From Polynucleobacter yangtzensis (GTDB lineage Bacteria > Pseudomonadota > Gammaproteobacteria > Burkholderiales > Burkholderiaceae): 64,000 bases of DNA. The position numbers were made by a program, and so were the translations under genes. The stretch's first letter is position 1; the number at the start of each line of letters is the position of its first letter. A model generated the notes under the pieces. It was not told the origin of the DNA, made no database searches, and saw only the letters and a program-made list of their open reading frames with translations. Below are positions 6,807 to 14,940 of this stretch, one piece after another. The stretch covers positions 1 through 64,000 of the forward strand of contig NZ_LOJI01000003.1 of assembly GCF_001595965.1 (NCBI RefSeq). Reading direction: 5' to 3'.

Positions 6807-7095
6807 TGGTGGGCCCACCAGGACTTGAACCTGGGACCAAAGGATTCCGGTTTGTGTTAGTTTCCTAACTCCCTGGACTATGCCTTCATCATATCGATTG
6901 CTCGACTTAGATGGGTGCCGTCTAGTCTCTACACGTTCAAAGTATTTCTACTAAGCTTCGCTCGGCGTTAGCTTGTGCAGCTTTTGGCTACCTTTAGCTT
7001 TCTCCGAATTTGACACCATCCCATATACAGTTTCCACGTATATGGCACAACTTACGCCATGAGTCCTCTGCTCTAACCAACTGAGCTATGGGCCC
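6807..7095 (-). tRNA. tRNA-Ile(CAU), interrupted by a group I intron
   Basis: Removing the intron gives a 77-nt tRNA with encoded CCA: 5' exon 7095-7059, 3' exon 6846-6807. The acceptor stem GGGCCCA/TGGGCCC, D-arm TAGCTCAGTTGGTTAGAGC, anticodon loop CTCATAA with anticodon CAT, and T-loop GGTTCAAGTCC are all intact. The sequence is of the tRNA-Ile2 type, like E. coli ileX, where C34 is converted to lysidine to read AUA; it is neither initiator nor elongator tRNA-Met. As the only copy seen here it would need intron removal to function. Fragments of the same gene flank it at 2411-2563 and 7257-7293. Confidence 0.93.
6847..7058 (-). ncRNA. Self-splicing group I intron in the tRNA-Ile(CAU) anticodon loop
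   Basis: The 212-nt insert sits directly after the anticodon T and before AATCC, and ends in the expected terminal G (CCGG). Core elements match, from memory, the Azoarcus tRNA-Ile(CAU) intron: GGGATGGTGTCAAATTCGG, GAAA, AACGCCGAGC, AAGCTT, TGTAGAGACTAGACGGC (P3/P7 strand), ACCCATCTAAG, GAAGGCATAGTCCAGG (P7' strand), and ACACAAACCGG at the 3' end. It carries no homing endonuclease gene. The P2-like stem (CCATATAC, GTATATGG) is AT-rich compared with Azoarcus but still pairs. The insertion site is the same as in that intron, so the family and boundaries are clear. Activity is inferred. Confidence 0.93.
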
Positions 7096-7256
7096 TAAAA
7101 CTACTCTTTTTAACCTGATAAAACTGGGCTAAAACTACTGCTTTACAACTTGCCTCGGTGTGTAAGCGGTGTGTAAGCAAACTTATCCACCCTTACCACG
7201 CTAAGACCCTTATGTTTACTAGGTTCTTAGCAAAATACAACGAGGTTATCTCTCTT
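7096..7256. other. Spacer with direct repeats, possible integrase attachment-site relic
   Basis: This spacer between the intact tRNA and the extra 5' exon copy has no gene. It holds an 11-bp tandem direct repeat (ggtgtgtaagc at 7157-7167 and 7168-7178) and a 10-bp direct repeat taaaactact (7096-7105 and 7130-7139). Short direct repeats beside a duplicated tRNA segment are what arm-type integrase sites look like. No integrase gene is present, so this is only suggestive. The rpoD terminator is also not obvious here. Confidence 0.4.
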
Positions 7257-7293
7257 ATGAGTCCTCTGCTCTAACCAACTGAGCTATGGGCCC
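7257..7293 (-). repeat. Duplicate of the tRNA-Ile(CAU) 5' exon
   Basis: These 37 bases are identical to the 5' exon of the intact tRNA (7059-7095). The copy runs from the acceptor-stem 5' strand through the anticodon CAT and stops at the splice site. The next two bases read AA, as in an intronless tRNA-Ile, and then homology ends. It lies 12 bp beyond the rpoD stop codon. It cannot form a tRNA and is best read as a relic of integration or recombination at the tRNA anticodon loop. Confidence 0.9.
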
Positions 7294-7305
7294 GTTAGTC
7301 TTGGA

Positions 7306-9882
7306 TCAATCTTCTTCGAGGAAGGTCTTGAGTTTGTCGCTACGGCTTGGATGACGCATCTTTCTCAGAGCCTTAGCTTCAATCTGACGAATACGCTCAC
7401 GAGTAACGTCAAACTGTTTGCCCACTTCTTCGAGAGTGTGGTCTGTGCTCATCTCAACACCAAAGCGCATACGCAATACTTTTGCTTCTCGAGGTGTTAA
7501 TGAATCGAGAACGTCTTTCACAACATCGCGCATAGAGTCATGCAATGCAGCTTCAGCTGGAGCCAAAGTATTACCGTCTTCAATGAAGTCGCCTAAATGA
7601 GAATCTTCATCGTCACCAATTGGTGTCTCCATGGAGATAGGCTCTTTAGCAATCTTCATGATCTTGCGGATCTTGTCTTCAGGAATCTCCATCTTGAGCG
7701 CCAAGGTTGCAGCATCTGGCTCATGACCAGTTTCTTGCAAAATTTGACGGCTGATACGGTTCATCTTATTGATCGTCTCAATCATGTGAACTGGGATACG
7801 GATCGTACGTGCCTGGTCAGCAATCGAACGGGTAATCGCCTGACGAATCCACCATGTTGCATAAGTCGAGAACTTATAACCACGACGGTATTCAAACTTA
7901 TCTACCGCCTTCATCAAGCCAATATTACCTTCTTGAATCAAATCCAAGAACTGCAAGCCACGGTTGGTGTATTTCTTAGCAATCGAGATTACCAAACGTA
8001 AGTTAGCTACAGTCATCTCACGTTTTGCTTCGCGGGCACGCTTCTCGCCAGCGATCATCTGCTTGTTAACTTCTTTTAATTCTGGCAACGGAATAACGAC
8101 ATTCTTCTGAATATCGATCAACTTCTGTTGTAGTTCTTGAATAGCTGGAACGTTACGTTGCAAGAGTGCGCTGTATGGCTTGTTCTCTTTGAGCAACTTC
8201 TCAGTCCAAGTCAAATTCATAGACATCTTAGGGAAGTCTTTTAATACTTCACCACGATTAACCCCCACTTTGTCTACCAACAGGCTCACAATACCGCGCT
8301 CAAGCTTCCATACTTGGTCTACTTGTGAACGCATGGTGTCGCATAACTTCTCAACACTCTTCGCTGTTAAGCGGAAACCAAGTAATTCAGCACGAATTGC
8401 ATCTTGTGCCTTCACATATGCTGGACAGTTGTAACCATCTTTATCAAATGCACGGCGCATTTTGTCAGCTTGTGTACGAACGATTGCAAACTTCTCTAAA
8501 GAGATTTGCTTTAATTCTTCTAATTGCTTAGCGTTTGCTGTTGCAGCACCACCGCCGCCACCGCCAGCATCATCTTCTTCACCCTCTTCGCCTTCTTCGG
8601 CATCCGGATCAACTTCTGGCTCTTCAGGTCCGAGCTTAATATCTTCTGCATTTGGATCAACCAAACCATCCACAAACTGGTCGATCTCCATCTCGCCACT
8701 AGCGATCTTATCAACGTTGCTCAGAATCTCAGCAATCGTTACAGGGCAAGCAGCCAAAGCCATCACCATGTCTTTGAGACCAGCTTCGATCTTCTTCGCA
8801 ATCACGATCTCGCCTTCGCGAGTCAACAAGTCAACCGTACCCATTTCACGCATATACATACGTACTGGATCGGTAGTGCGTCCGAATTCTGAATCAACAG
8901 TAGATAAAGCAGCTTCAGCTTCTTCTTCAGCCTCTTCTTCAGAAGCTGCAGCAGCTGTATTGTCAGAAAGGATTAATGTTTCTGCATCAGGGGCTTGTTC
9001 GTAAACAGAAATGCCGATGTCATTGAGCAAGCTGATCAAAGTTTCCAATGCATCCGCATCGGACAACTCATCAGACATCACGTCATTCATCTCGCCATGG
9101 GTTAAGTAACCCTTGGACATACCCATCTTGATCAAAGTCTTCAAGCGAGCACGGCGTAACTCTTGTTGTTCTTCAGTTCCTAACTGTTGTGCTGCAAATT
9201 CTTTTAAGAGTGCCTTCTCTTTCGCCTTACGCTCACGCGCTTTTTGACGATCCGTTAATACTGGTTCCACAGCTTCAGCAGGTGCATCCGCTTTCGCTTT
9301 GCGACCGCGCTTCTTCTCTTCTTCAACAACTACAGGCGCCTCTAGTTCTGCGGTCTTGGCTTTTTTGCCTTTGACTTCTTTTGCATCTTTAGTTTCTTTT
9401 GCTGCTTTTGTTTCTTTAACTGGCTCAACCTTAGGTGCTGCTACTGCTTTACCTTTTTTCGCTGGCTCAACCTTGACTTCTGCTTTGGCAGATTTCGCGG
9501 GAGCTTTTACAACTGGTTTTGCTGCAGCCTTTACTGGTTTTGCTGGTGCTTTTGCAACAGCCTTCACTGGTTTAGCAGGCGCCTTAGAAACTGCTTTTAC
9601 TGGCTTAGCAGGAGCTTTTGCTTTTGGAGCTGGTTTAGCAGCAGCCCTTACTGGCTTAGCAGGTGTTTTTGCTTTTGGGGCCGGCTTAGCTGGTGCCTTT
9701 GCTTTGGCCACAGGTTTAGCCGCTGGTTTAGCAGCAGCCTTTACTGGCTTAGCAGGTGTTTTTGCTTTTGGAGCTGGCTTAGCTGGCGCCTTTGCTTTAG
9801 CAGCTGGTTTTGCGGCAGCCTTTACTGGCTTAGCTGGAGCTTTCGCTTTTGGAGCTGGTTTTTTGGTCTTGGTATTCGGCAT
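7306..9882 (-). CDS. rpoD: RNA polymerase primary sigma factor RpoD (sigma-70) with Lys/Ala/Pro-rich N-terminal tail
   Basis: The 858-aa protein is the housekeeping sigma factor. Region 1.1 begins around residue 210. A conserved acidic insert ([17 protein letters not shown]) lies in the non-conserved region. Region 2 carries [17 protein letters not shown] (promoter melting and -10 recognition), and region 4 carries [20 protein letters not shown] near the C-terminus. Residues 8-133 form a histone H1-like tail with nine APAKPV/A-type hexapeptides, which adds over 200 residues to an E. coli-type sigma-70. It is the last gene of the rpsU-yqeY-dnaG-rpoD cluster but has a promoter-like site of its own upstream. 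No strong Shine-Dalgarno precedes the chosen ATG, though no later Met lies before the tail ends. Confidence 0.96.
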   Translation of the reverse strand: MPNTKTKKPAPKAKAPAKPVKAAAKPAAKAKAPAKPAPKAKTPAKPVKAAAKPAAKPVAKAKAPAKPAPKAKTPAKPVRAAAKPAPKAKAPAKPVKAVSKAPAKPVKAVAKAPAKPVKAAAKPVVKAPAKSAKAEVKVEPAKKGKAVAAPKVEPVKETKAAKETKDAKEVKGKKAKTAELEAPVVVEEEKKRGRKAKADAPAEAVEPVLTDRQKARERKAKEKALLKEFAAQQLGTEEQQELRRARLKTLIKMGMSKGYLTHGEMNDVMSDELSDADALETLISLLNDIGISVYEQAPDAETLILSDNTAAAASEEEAEEEAEAALSTVDSEFGRTTDPVRMYMREMGTVDLLTREGEIVIAKKIEAGLKDMVMALAACPVTIAEILSNVDKIASGEMEIDQFVDGLVDPNAEDIKLGPEEPEVDPDAEEGEEGEEDDAGGGGGGAATANAKQLEELKQISLEKFAIVRTQADKMRRAFDKDGYNCPAYVKAQDAIRAELLGFRLTAKSVEKLCDTMRSQVDQVWKLERGIVSLLVDKVGVNRGEVLKDFPKMSMNLTWTEKLLKENKPYSALLQRNVPAIQELQQKLIDIQKNVVIPLPELKEVNKQMIAGEKRAREAKREMTVANLRLVISIAKKYTNRGLQFLDLIQEGNIGLMKAVDKFEYRRGYKFSTYATWWIRQAITRSIADQARTIRIPVHMIETINKMNRISRQILQETGHEPDAATLALKMEIPEDKIRKIMKIAKEPISMETPIGDDEDSHLGDFIEDGNTLAPAEAALHDSMRDVVKDVLDSLTPREAKVLRMRFGVEMSTDHTLEEVGKQFDVTRERIRQIEAKALRKMRHPSRSDKLKTFLEED
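9484..9861 (-). repeat. Internal tandem repeats encoding the AKP-rich tail of RpoD
   Basis: Degenerate repeats of about 30-60 bp encode [14 protein letters not shown]-like units. At DNA level the blocks of type gctggcttagcaggtgttttt and gccttt(a/g)c recur many times. Copy number is likely to vary between strains through slippage or unequal recombination. The opposite strand is open by composition only (mirror Ala/Gly/Phe codons) and is not a gene. Confidence 0.85.
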
Positions 9883-10036
9883 TTATTAGCACTTACTCAC
9901 ATTACTGTTGTTGATATCGACTGATGAAACACAGCCCCCGTAGTAATTCATTTACTCACTTACCCACTTACCCCAAATTTCATCAAAATAAAGCGCAAGT
10001 GGCTGAATTAAATCGGTTTTTTCTTGGGAACAGAGG

Positions 10037-10064
10037 ATTATAGTCGATTGCGACTTTTTGACCC
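10037..10064 (-). promoter_or_regulatory. Predicted rpoD promoter
   Basis: On the minus strand a consensus -10 TATAAT (10042-10037) is preceded by a 16-bp spacer and a weak -35-like GGGTCA (10064-10059), about 155 bp upstream of the rpoD ATG. The remaining dnaG-rpoD gap (9883-10125) is gene-free, with T/C-rich runs such as tactcacttacccacttacccc near 9951-9973. Confidence 0.5.
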
Positions 10065-10125
10065 CCTTCTTACCTAAAAATATGGGGTAATTTCAGGGGA
10101 TTTCTAGGGGTGTTTTCAGAAATTC

Positions 10126-12093
10126 TTAGGAGAATTTCAGCTTTTCGCCCAATTCTCGATATCGGGCCCGATCTTGCTCGGTAGCAGTACTTCCGGCGAT
10201 CTTTTGGGCAATTTCCGTCATTTCTTGCTTGAGGTGGGTTAATTCAAGTTTTTTGAATGCCCCATCCAGGTCGGCGGCAGCACCATCAAGCTCCAAATCA
10301 GAGCCCATCACACGATTCCTGAGAACTTCATACAAAGGAGCTAGCTCGCTTCGAGAAAGTTGATCTTGGAACATTGCGAATGCTCCAGCACCTGCGGTAG
10401 CCGGCTTATTACCTTCGCCTGGAATCAACTCAACCAAATCACACTGCGCTAAAAGATCTTTCATCAAAGCATGGGCTTTTTCAGATCTTTGTTCCGCAGC
10501 TTTCAATGCAAGCGCTCGCTTATTCTCATCTAGTGCTTTTCCTAAATGCGGAAACTGAATAATCACACGCAACATCTGTTCCGCCAAATCGGTTGGCGCT
10601 TTAGGTGGTTCAATGTTTTGACTCGCAACGCGTTTTGCAGAACCTTTAGATGCTTGCCAAGGTGCGCCTTGACGATTGCCATTACCTGAAAACGAATTCT
10701 GATTATTTTGATTGCCTTGAGTGCCTGGAGTTCTAGCTTGCATCGGCTGATAGGTGGTTTGACGCACAGGTGCAGGCGCCACTGTTAAACCACAAAATGC
10801 CTCAAGCTCGGCTGGAGTGGTATTTGTGCGAATAGCTAACTCACGCAAGATTTGTGTGCGTAGTGCTATTGGCGGCATGGAAAGCAGAAGGGGTTTAGCA
10901 GCATGATGCGTATGGGCTCTGCCTTCAGGGGTAGTTTGCTCATGCCCCTCACTAACAACCTTGAAGAAGAAGCTAGAGATAGACATAGCCTCTTTGATGA
11001 CTTTTTCAAATGCCGGTGCGCCATAAGCACGTACATAACTATCTGGGTCATGCTCTGTCGGCAAAAATAAGAAACGAATTTCTTTATCGTCCGACATGAG
11101 AGGCAAACATGCTTCCAGCGCGCGCTGTGCAGCACGCTGTCCAGCAGAGTCGCCATCAAATGAGAACACCACCTTATCGGTTTGACGGAGCAGCATACGA
11201 ACGTGGTTAGCAGTGCAGGCGGTACCTAAAGTAGCAACCGCATTTGGAAATCCCAATTGCGCTAATGCCACGACATCCATATAACCTTCGCAGACAAGAA
11301 CATATTCTTGCGAACGAATCGCCTGCCTTGCTTCAAACAAACCGTAGAGCGTATTGCCCTTAGAAAAGAGTGGCGTCTCTGGAGAATTTAAATATTTAGG
11401 CTCGCCCTGATCCAAGATGCGCCCACCAAAGCCAATCGTTTGGCCTTTAGGATTGCGAATTGGGAACATGATGCGATCGCGGAAACGGTCATAGCGCTTT
11501 ACATTTGCGCCTTCAGACTGCTCGCCCTGAATGAGTAGACCGCCCTCCAACAATGTCTTGGCAACCTCATCATTCGAATAAGTACCAAATACAGCCTCTA
11601 GACCTTGCCAACCATCAGGTGCATAGCCTAAGGCATAGCGCTTAGCGATCTCACCAGTAAGACCACGACCTTTGAGGTATTCGACAGCTCGGGTGCTGCC
11701 TTTGAGTTGCTGCCGATACCAATCTGCAGCAGAACTCATTACCTCACTCAGTGCCATAGCTTGCTGCTGACGCGCGACATCATTTGCTGTGCGCTCTTCA
11801 CGAGGGACATCCAAACCAGCAGAGCGCGCTAAGTCTTCAATAGCATCAACATAACCAAGACCGGAATACTCCATTAAGAAGCTAATAGCAGATCCGTGCG
11901 CGCCACAACCAAAGCAGTGATAAAACTGTTTGGTGGGTGATACTGAAAACGAAGGAGACTTCTCCGAATGAAAGGGACACAAACCCTGAAAGTTCGCGCC
12001 CGCTTTTTTTAACTTTACGTGCTGCCCAACCACATCAACGATGTCTACCCGATTTAACAGATCGGCAATAAAGGATTGTGGGATGAGTGCCAT
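10126..12093 (-). CDS. dnaG: DNA primase DnaG
   Basis: The 655-aa primase makes RNA primers for replication at the fork. The N-terminal CHC2 zinc-binding domain has ligands Cys39, His42, Cys60 and Cys63 (LCPFH, then YHCFGC). A TOPRIM catalytic domain follows, with the acidic motif VCEGYMD and then VFSFDGDSAGQRAA. The C-terminal region, after a Gln/Asn-rich linker (around residue 460, GNQNNQNS), is the DnaB-helicase-interacting part. Length fits the family. It lies between yqeY and rpoD in the classical macromolecular synthesis cluster; the 36-bp gap to yqeY suggests cotranscription. Confidence 0.96.
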   Translation of the reverse strand: MALIPQSFIADLLNRVDIVDVVGQHVKLKKAGANFQGLCPFHSEKSPSFSVSPTKQFYHCFGCGAHGSAISFLMEYSGLGYVDAIEDLARSAGLDVPREERTANDVARQQQAMALSEVMSSAADWYRQQLKGSTRAVEYLKGRGLTGEIAKRYALGYAPDGWQGLEAVFGTYSNDEVAKTLLEGGLLIQGEQSEGANVKRYDRFRDRIMFPIRNPKGQTIGFGGRILDQGEPKYLNSPETPLFSKGNTLYGLFEARQAIRSQEYVLVCEGYMDVVALAQLGFPNAVATLGTACTANHVRMLLRQTDKVVFSFDGDSAGQRAAQRALEACLPLMSDDKEIRFLFLPTEHDPDSYVRAYGAPAFEKVIKEAMSISSFFFKVVSEGHEQTTPEGRAHTHHAAKPLLLSMPPIALRTQILRELAIRTNTTPAELEAFCGLTVAPAPVRQTTYQPMQARTPGTQGNQNNQNSFSGNGNRQGAPWQASKGSAKRVASQNIEPPKAPTDLAEQMLRVIIQFPHLGKALDENKRALALKAAEQRSEKAHALMKDLLAQCDLVELIPGEGNKPATAGAGAFAMFQDQLSRSELAPLYEVLRNRVMGSDLELDGAAADLDGAFKKLELTHLKQEMTEIAQKIAGSTATEQDRARYRELGEKLKFS

Positions 12094-12129
12094 AAGGCGA
12101 GTATGAAACTGTTTTGCTTATTTGAATAC

Positions 12130-12576
12130 TTACTTGGCGAGTGCGGCTTTTACCAAACCAGAAACTTTGCCCATATCTGCTTTACCAGCCAATTGGCCTT
12201 TAAGAACGCCAATCACCTTACCCATATCCTGTGGGCCAGCAGCGCCAGTAGAAGCAACGGCAGCCGCTACAGCAGCCTCCACTTCAGCATCAGATAGCTG
12301 CACTGGCAAGTACGTTTGCAAGATCGCCATCTCGGCTGCTTCAATCGCAACCAAATCATCGCGCCCAGCTTTTTCAAATTGAGAGATGGAATCTTTGCGT
12401 TGCTTAATCATTTTTTCAACAGTAGCAATCACACCGGCATCATCGACTACGATGCGCTCATCAACTTCGCGTTGCTTAATCGCCGCCAACAAGAGACGAA
12501 TAGTTCCTAAGCGCTCAGTTTCTTTTGCGCGCATAGCGTTTTTCATATCTTCAGTAATTTGATCTTTTAGACTCAT
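12130..12576 (-). CDS. yqeY: GatB/YqeY domain protein
   Basis: The 148-aa protein is a stand-alone YqeY domain, homologous to the tRNA-binding tail of the GatB subunit of tRNA-dependent amidotransferases. It has the typical start MSLKDQITEDMKNAMRAKE, the IKQREVD stretch and a C-terminal Ala/Val-rich helical bundle (DMGKVIGVLKGQLAGKADMG). The free-standing form is thought to influence tRNA charging, but its exact role is not settled. Its place between rpsU and dnaG is conserved in betaproteobacteria and many other bacteria. Confidence 0.92.
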   Translation of the reverse strand: MSLKDQITEDMKNAMRAKETERLGTIRLLLAAIKQREVDERIVVDDAGVIATVEKMIKQRKDSISQFEKAGRDDLVAIEAAEMAILQTYLPVQLSDAEVEAAVAAAVASTGAAGPQDMGKVIGVLKGQLAGKADMGKVSGLVKAALAK

Positions 12577-12610
12577 GGCTTTATTCCTGATGTTGAATGT
12601 ATCTAGCGAT

Positions 12611-12651
12611 TAAAAAGCAAAAACCCGCTGCGTTTCACCGTCAGCGGGTTT
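12611..12651 (-). terminator. Intrinsic terminator/attenuator between rpsU and yqeY
   Basis: The minus strand reads AAACCCGCTG, an 11-nt loop, CAGCGGGTTT, then a T-rich tract (TTGCTTTTTAAT). It is a strong rho-independent hairpin just after rpsU. This would let rpsU be transcribed in excess over the downstream yqeY-dnaG genes, as known in the E. coli rpsU-dnaG-rpoD operon. Confidence 0.88.
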
Positions 12652-12686
12652 CAAAGCTTCTCGGTGAAGAGAGCTTTTAAATTCTA

Positions 12687-12899
12687 TTAGTAAAGCTTCT
12701 TAGGCAACATTTGGCTGCGAATGCGCTTGTAATGGCGCTTAGCAGCTGCAGCCTTCTTACGCTTACGCTCAGCCGTTGGCTTCTCGTAGAACTCGCGCGC
12801 ACGCAAGTCTGTCAAAAGGCCATTCTTTTCAATGGTGCGCTTGAAACGGCGCAATGCCACTTCAAATGGTTCGTTTTCGCGGAGGCGGACTGTAGTCAT
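12687..12899 (-). CDS. rpsU: 30S ribosomal protein bS21
   Basis: This is the 70-aa bS21 protein, a small basic component of the 30S platform near the anti-Shine-Dalgarno end of 16S rRNA. It starts [21 protein letters not shown] and ends in the basic tail typical of the family ([17 protein letters not shown]). It is the first gene of the rpsU-yqeY-dnaG-rpoD cluster and is divergent from tsaD. The 77-bp gap has a -10-like TAGAAT on the minus strand at about 12952-12957. Confidence 0.97.
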   Translation of the reverse strand: MTTVRLRENEPFEVALRRFKRTIEKNGLLTDLRAREFYEKPTAERKRKKAAAAKRHYKRIRSQMLPKKLY

Positions 12900-12976
12900 A
12901 CTTATTTAACTCGTATATGCTCGATAAATATCGAAAAATTAACTGAATTGCGATTCTAGCACGACCAAGCGAAAAA

Positions 12977-14050
12977 ATGATTGTTTTAGGAATAGAAACT
13001 TCTTGTGACGAGACTGGGGTGGCTTTATACAACACCACTCCATGGGAAGAGGGTAAACCGGCCTTCCAGGGCATACTGGGCCAGGGTTTGCACTCTCAGA
13101 TCGCCATGCACCGGGACTATGGGGGCGTTGTCCCGGAATTAGCCTCCCGAGACCATATTCGCCGTGTTTTACCCCTTTTAGACCAATCTTTAGCCCAATC
13201 TGGGCTCAAATTGACCGATATTGATGCCGTGGCCTTCACCCAAGGCCCAGGACTGGCTGGCGCCCTCCTGGTGGGCAGTGCTTTTGCCAAATCCCTTGCT
13301 CAAGGGCTTAATTTGCCCTCAATTGGGGTTCATCACCTAGAGGGACACCTACTTTCCCCGCTTTTGGGTCAAACAGCCCCCCAATTTCCGTTTATTGCCC
13401 TTCTGGTATCTGGCGGCCATACCCAACTGATGAAAGTCTCCGGCATTGGGCAATATGAGCTTCTGGGTGAAACCTTAGATGACGCAGCAGGCGAAGCTTT
13501 TGATAAGACCGCCAAATTACTTGGACTCGATTACCCAGGTGGCGCTGCAATTTCTAAATTAGCCGAGCAAGGACGCTCCGGTATTTTTGACTTACCAAAA
13601 CCGATGCTGCATTCAGGTGATTTAGATTTTTCTTTTTCAGGATTAAAAACTGCCGTTCTCAATCAAGTTAAAAAGTTTGAGGATAAAAAAATTGTCGATA
13701 CATCTGAAGTGGCGCAGTTTCATGCGGACCTCGCCAGATCGTTTGTCGATGCAATTGTTGCAGTGTTGGTGAGTAAATCTGAAAAAACACTCAAGCAAAC
13801 AGGTTGCAAACATCTAGTGCTTGCTGGTGGGGTCGGCGCCAATTTGCAACTACGTAGCGCTTTAAATGAAAAGGCTGCACGAAATGGTTTTGAAGTGCAC
13901 TACCCACCACTAGAACTATGCACCGATAACGGCGTGATGATTGCATTTGCTGGAGCACTACGAATGCTAGCCAAAAATAATGGCTCCACAACATCTGGAG
14001 CCTTTGATATCAAACCCCGCTGGGATTTGCAAAGCAATAACTTAATTTAA
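12977..14050 (+). CDS. tsaD: tRNA N6-threonylcarbamoyladenosine transferase TsaD
   Basis: The 357-aa TsaD (Gcp/YgjD) transfers the threonylcarbamoyl group to A37 of ANN-decoding tRNAs, working with TsaB and TsaE. The ASKHA-fold signature [13 protein letters not shown] opens the protein. The metal-binding motif HLEGH is at residues 120-124, and GGHTQL and the late [12 protein letters not shown] motif are present. Length is typical. It is divergent from rpsU, an arrangement common in proteobacteria. There is no strong Shine-Dalgarno before the ATG. Confidence 0.97.
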   Translation: MIVLGIETSCDETGVALYNTTPWEEGKPAFQGILGQGLHSQIAMHRDYGGVVPELASRDHIRRVLPLLDQSLAQSGLKLTDIDAVAFTQGPGLAGALLVGSAFAKSLAQGLNLPSIGVHHLEGHLLSPLLGQTAPQFPFIALLVSGGHTQLMKVSGIGQYELLGETLDDAAGEAFDKTAKLLGLDYPGGAAISKLAEQGRSGIFDLPKPMLHSGDLDFSFSGLKTAVLNQVKKFEDKKIVDTSEVAQFHADLARSFVDAIVAVLVSKSEKTLKQTGCKHLVLAGGVGANLQLRSALNEKAARNGFEVHYPPLELCTDNGVMIAFAGALRMLAKNNGSTTSGAFDIKPRWDLQSNNLI

Positions 14051-14087
14051 GAACTGCATTTAAGTATTTAACTTACTAGTTGGCCAA

Positions 14088-14915
14088 TTATTTCTGATGG
14101 CTGATACGAGCAAATGCACTGTGGTTGTGAATAGACTCAAAGTTCTCCGCCTCAACTACAAACGACTGGATACGCTGATCCGCCTTGAGGTTGCCAGCCA
14201 CATCACGCACTAAGTCTTCTACGAATTTAGGGTTGCTGTAAGAGCGCTCTGTTACCCACTTCTCGTCAGGGCGCTTGAGAAGACCCCACAACTCACTGGA
14301 TGCTTCACTCTCTGCTGCGGTGACTAAATCCTCTACTGTCATTTTTGTTTCAGTGTCGAGTACTACAGACATCGTCACATGTGAGCGCTGATTATGGGCA
14401 CCAAAATCAGAAATCTCTTTTGAACAAGGGCACAAACTCATAACTGGAACTTGCGCACGTAAACCTAATTCCACATCAGCATTGCCATTGGCATTTTGTT
14501 TAGCTGTAGCCATCCAGGTCACTTCGTAATCCATCAAGCTTTCCACACCAGACACTGGCGCTGCTTTTTTTACAAAGTGAGTGTATGTAAATTGCACATG
14601 GCCTTCTTTGGCATCAAGCAATGGCAACATCTCACGAACCATCGCCACTACAGAAGTGCTATCAACTGCGATATCTTGTTTTTGTAACAAAGCCATGAAG
14701 CGCGACATATGCGTGCCCTTCACATGCGCAGGCAGAGCAACATCCATTTCAAAAGTACCAACAGATGGAAAGTTACCAGTCTTGCTACGAATCGTCAGCG
14801 GGTGACGTACGCCACGAATTCCCACCTGCTCAATTGGCAAAGCGCGCTCATCCAAAGTGGATTGCACGTCAGGCATTGCGCTAGGCTTCAAAAAAGCGGG
14901 GTTCATGTCATTCAT
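14088..14915 (-). CDS. folE2: GTP cyclohydrolase FolE2 (type IB)
   Basis: This enzyme of about 275 aa converts GTP to 7,8-dihydroneopterin triphosphate, the first step of folate (and queuosine) synthesis. It is the metal-flexible type IB form, which can replace the Zn-dependent FolE. The family signature SLCPCSKEISDFGAHNQRSH is present, with the catalytic and metal-binding cysteines in CPC and the following His. I start at the first ATG (MNDMNPAF); an upstream TTG is in frame but has no better support. It begins 25 bp after the dxs stop and seems to be the last gene of the xseB-ispA-dxs-folE2 operon. Confidence 0.94.
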   Translation of the reverse strand: MNDMNPAFLKPSAMPDVQSTLDERALPIEQVGIRGVRHPLTIRSKTGNFPSVGTFEMDVALPAHVKGTHMSRFMALLQKQDIAVDSTSVVAMVREMLPLLDAKEGHVQFTYTHFVKKAAPVSGVESLMDYEVTWMATAKQNANGNADVELGLRAQVPVMSLCPCSKEISDFGAHNQRSHVTMSVVLDTETKMTVEDLVTAAESEASSELWGLLKRPDEKWVTERSYSNPKFVEDLVRDVAGNLKADQRIQSFVVEAENFESIHNHSAFARISHQK

Positions 14916-14940
14916 GGCTCTATTTTCAGGCAAAACAGGC

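Noticed and set aside
6807-7095. Reading the CAT-anticodon tRNA as tRNA-Met
   Set aside because: The acceptor and anticodon stems match tRNA-Ile2, and the intron position is that of the known tRNA-Ile(CAU) introns.
9299-9889. Long open frame opposite the rpoD 5' end (196 codons)
   Set aside because: It is the mirror of the AKP repeats: antisense of Lys/Ala/Pro codons gives a low-complexity Ala/Gly/Phe product with no domain or start signal.
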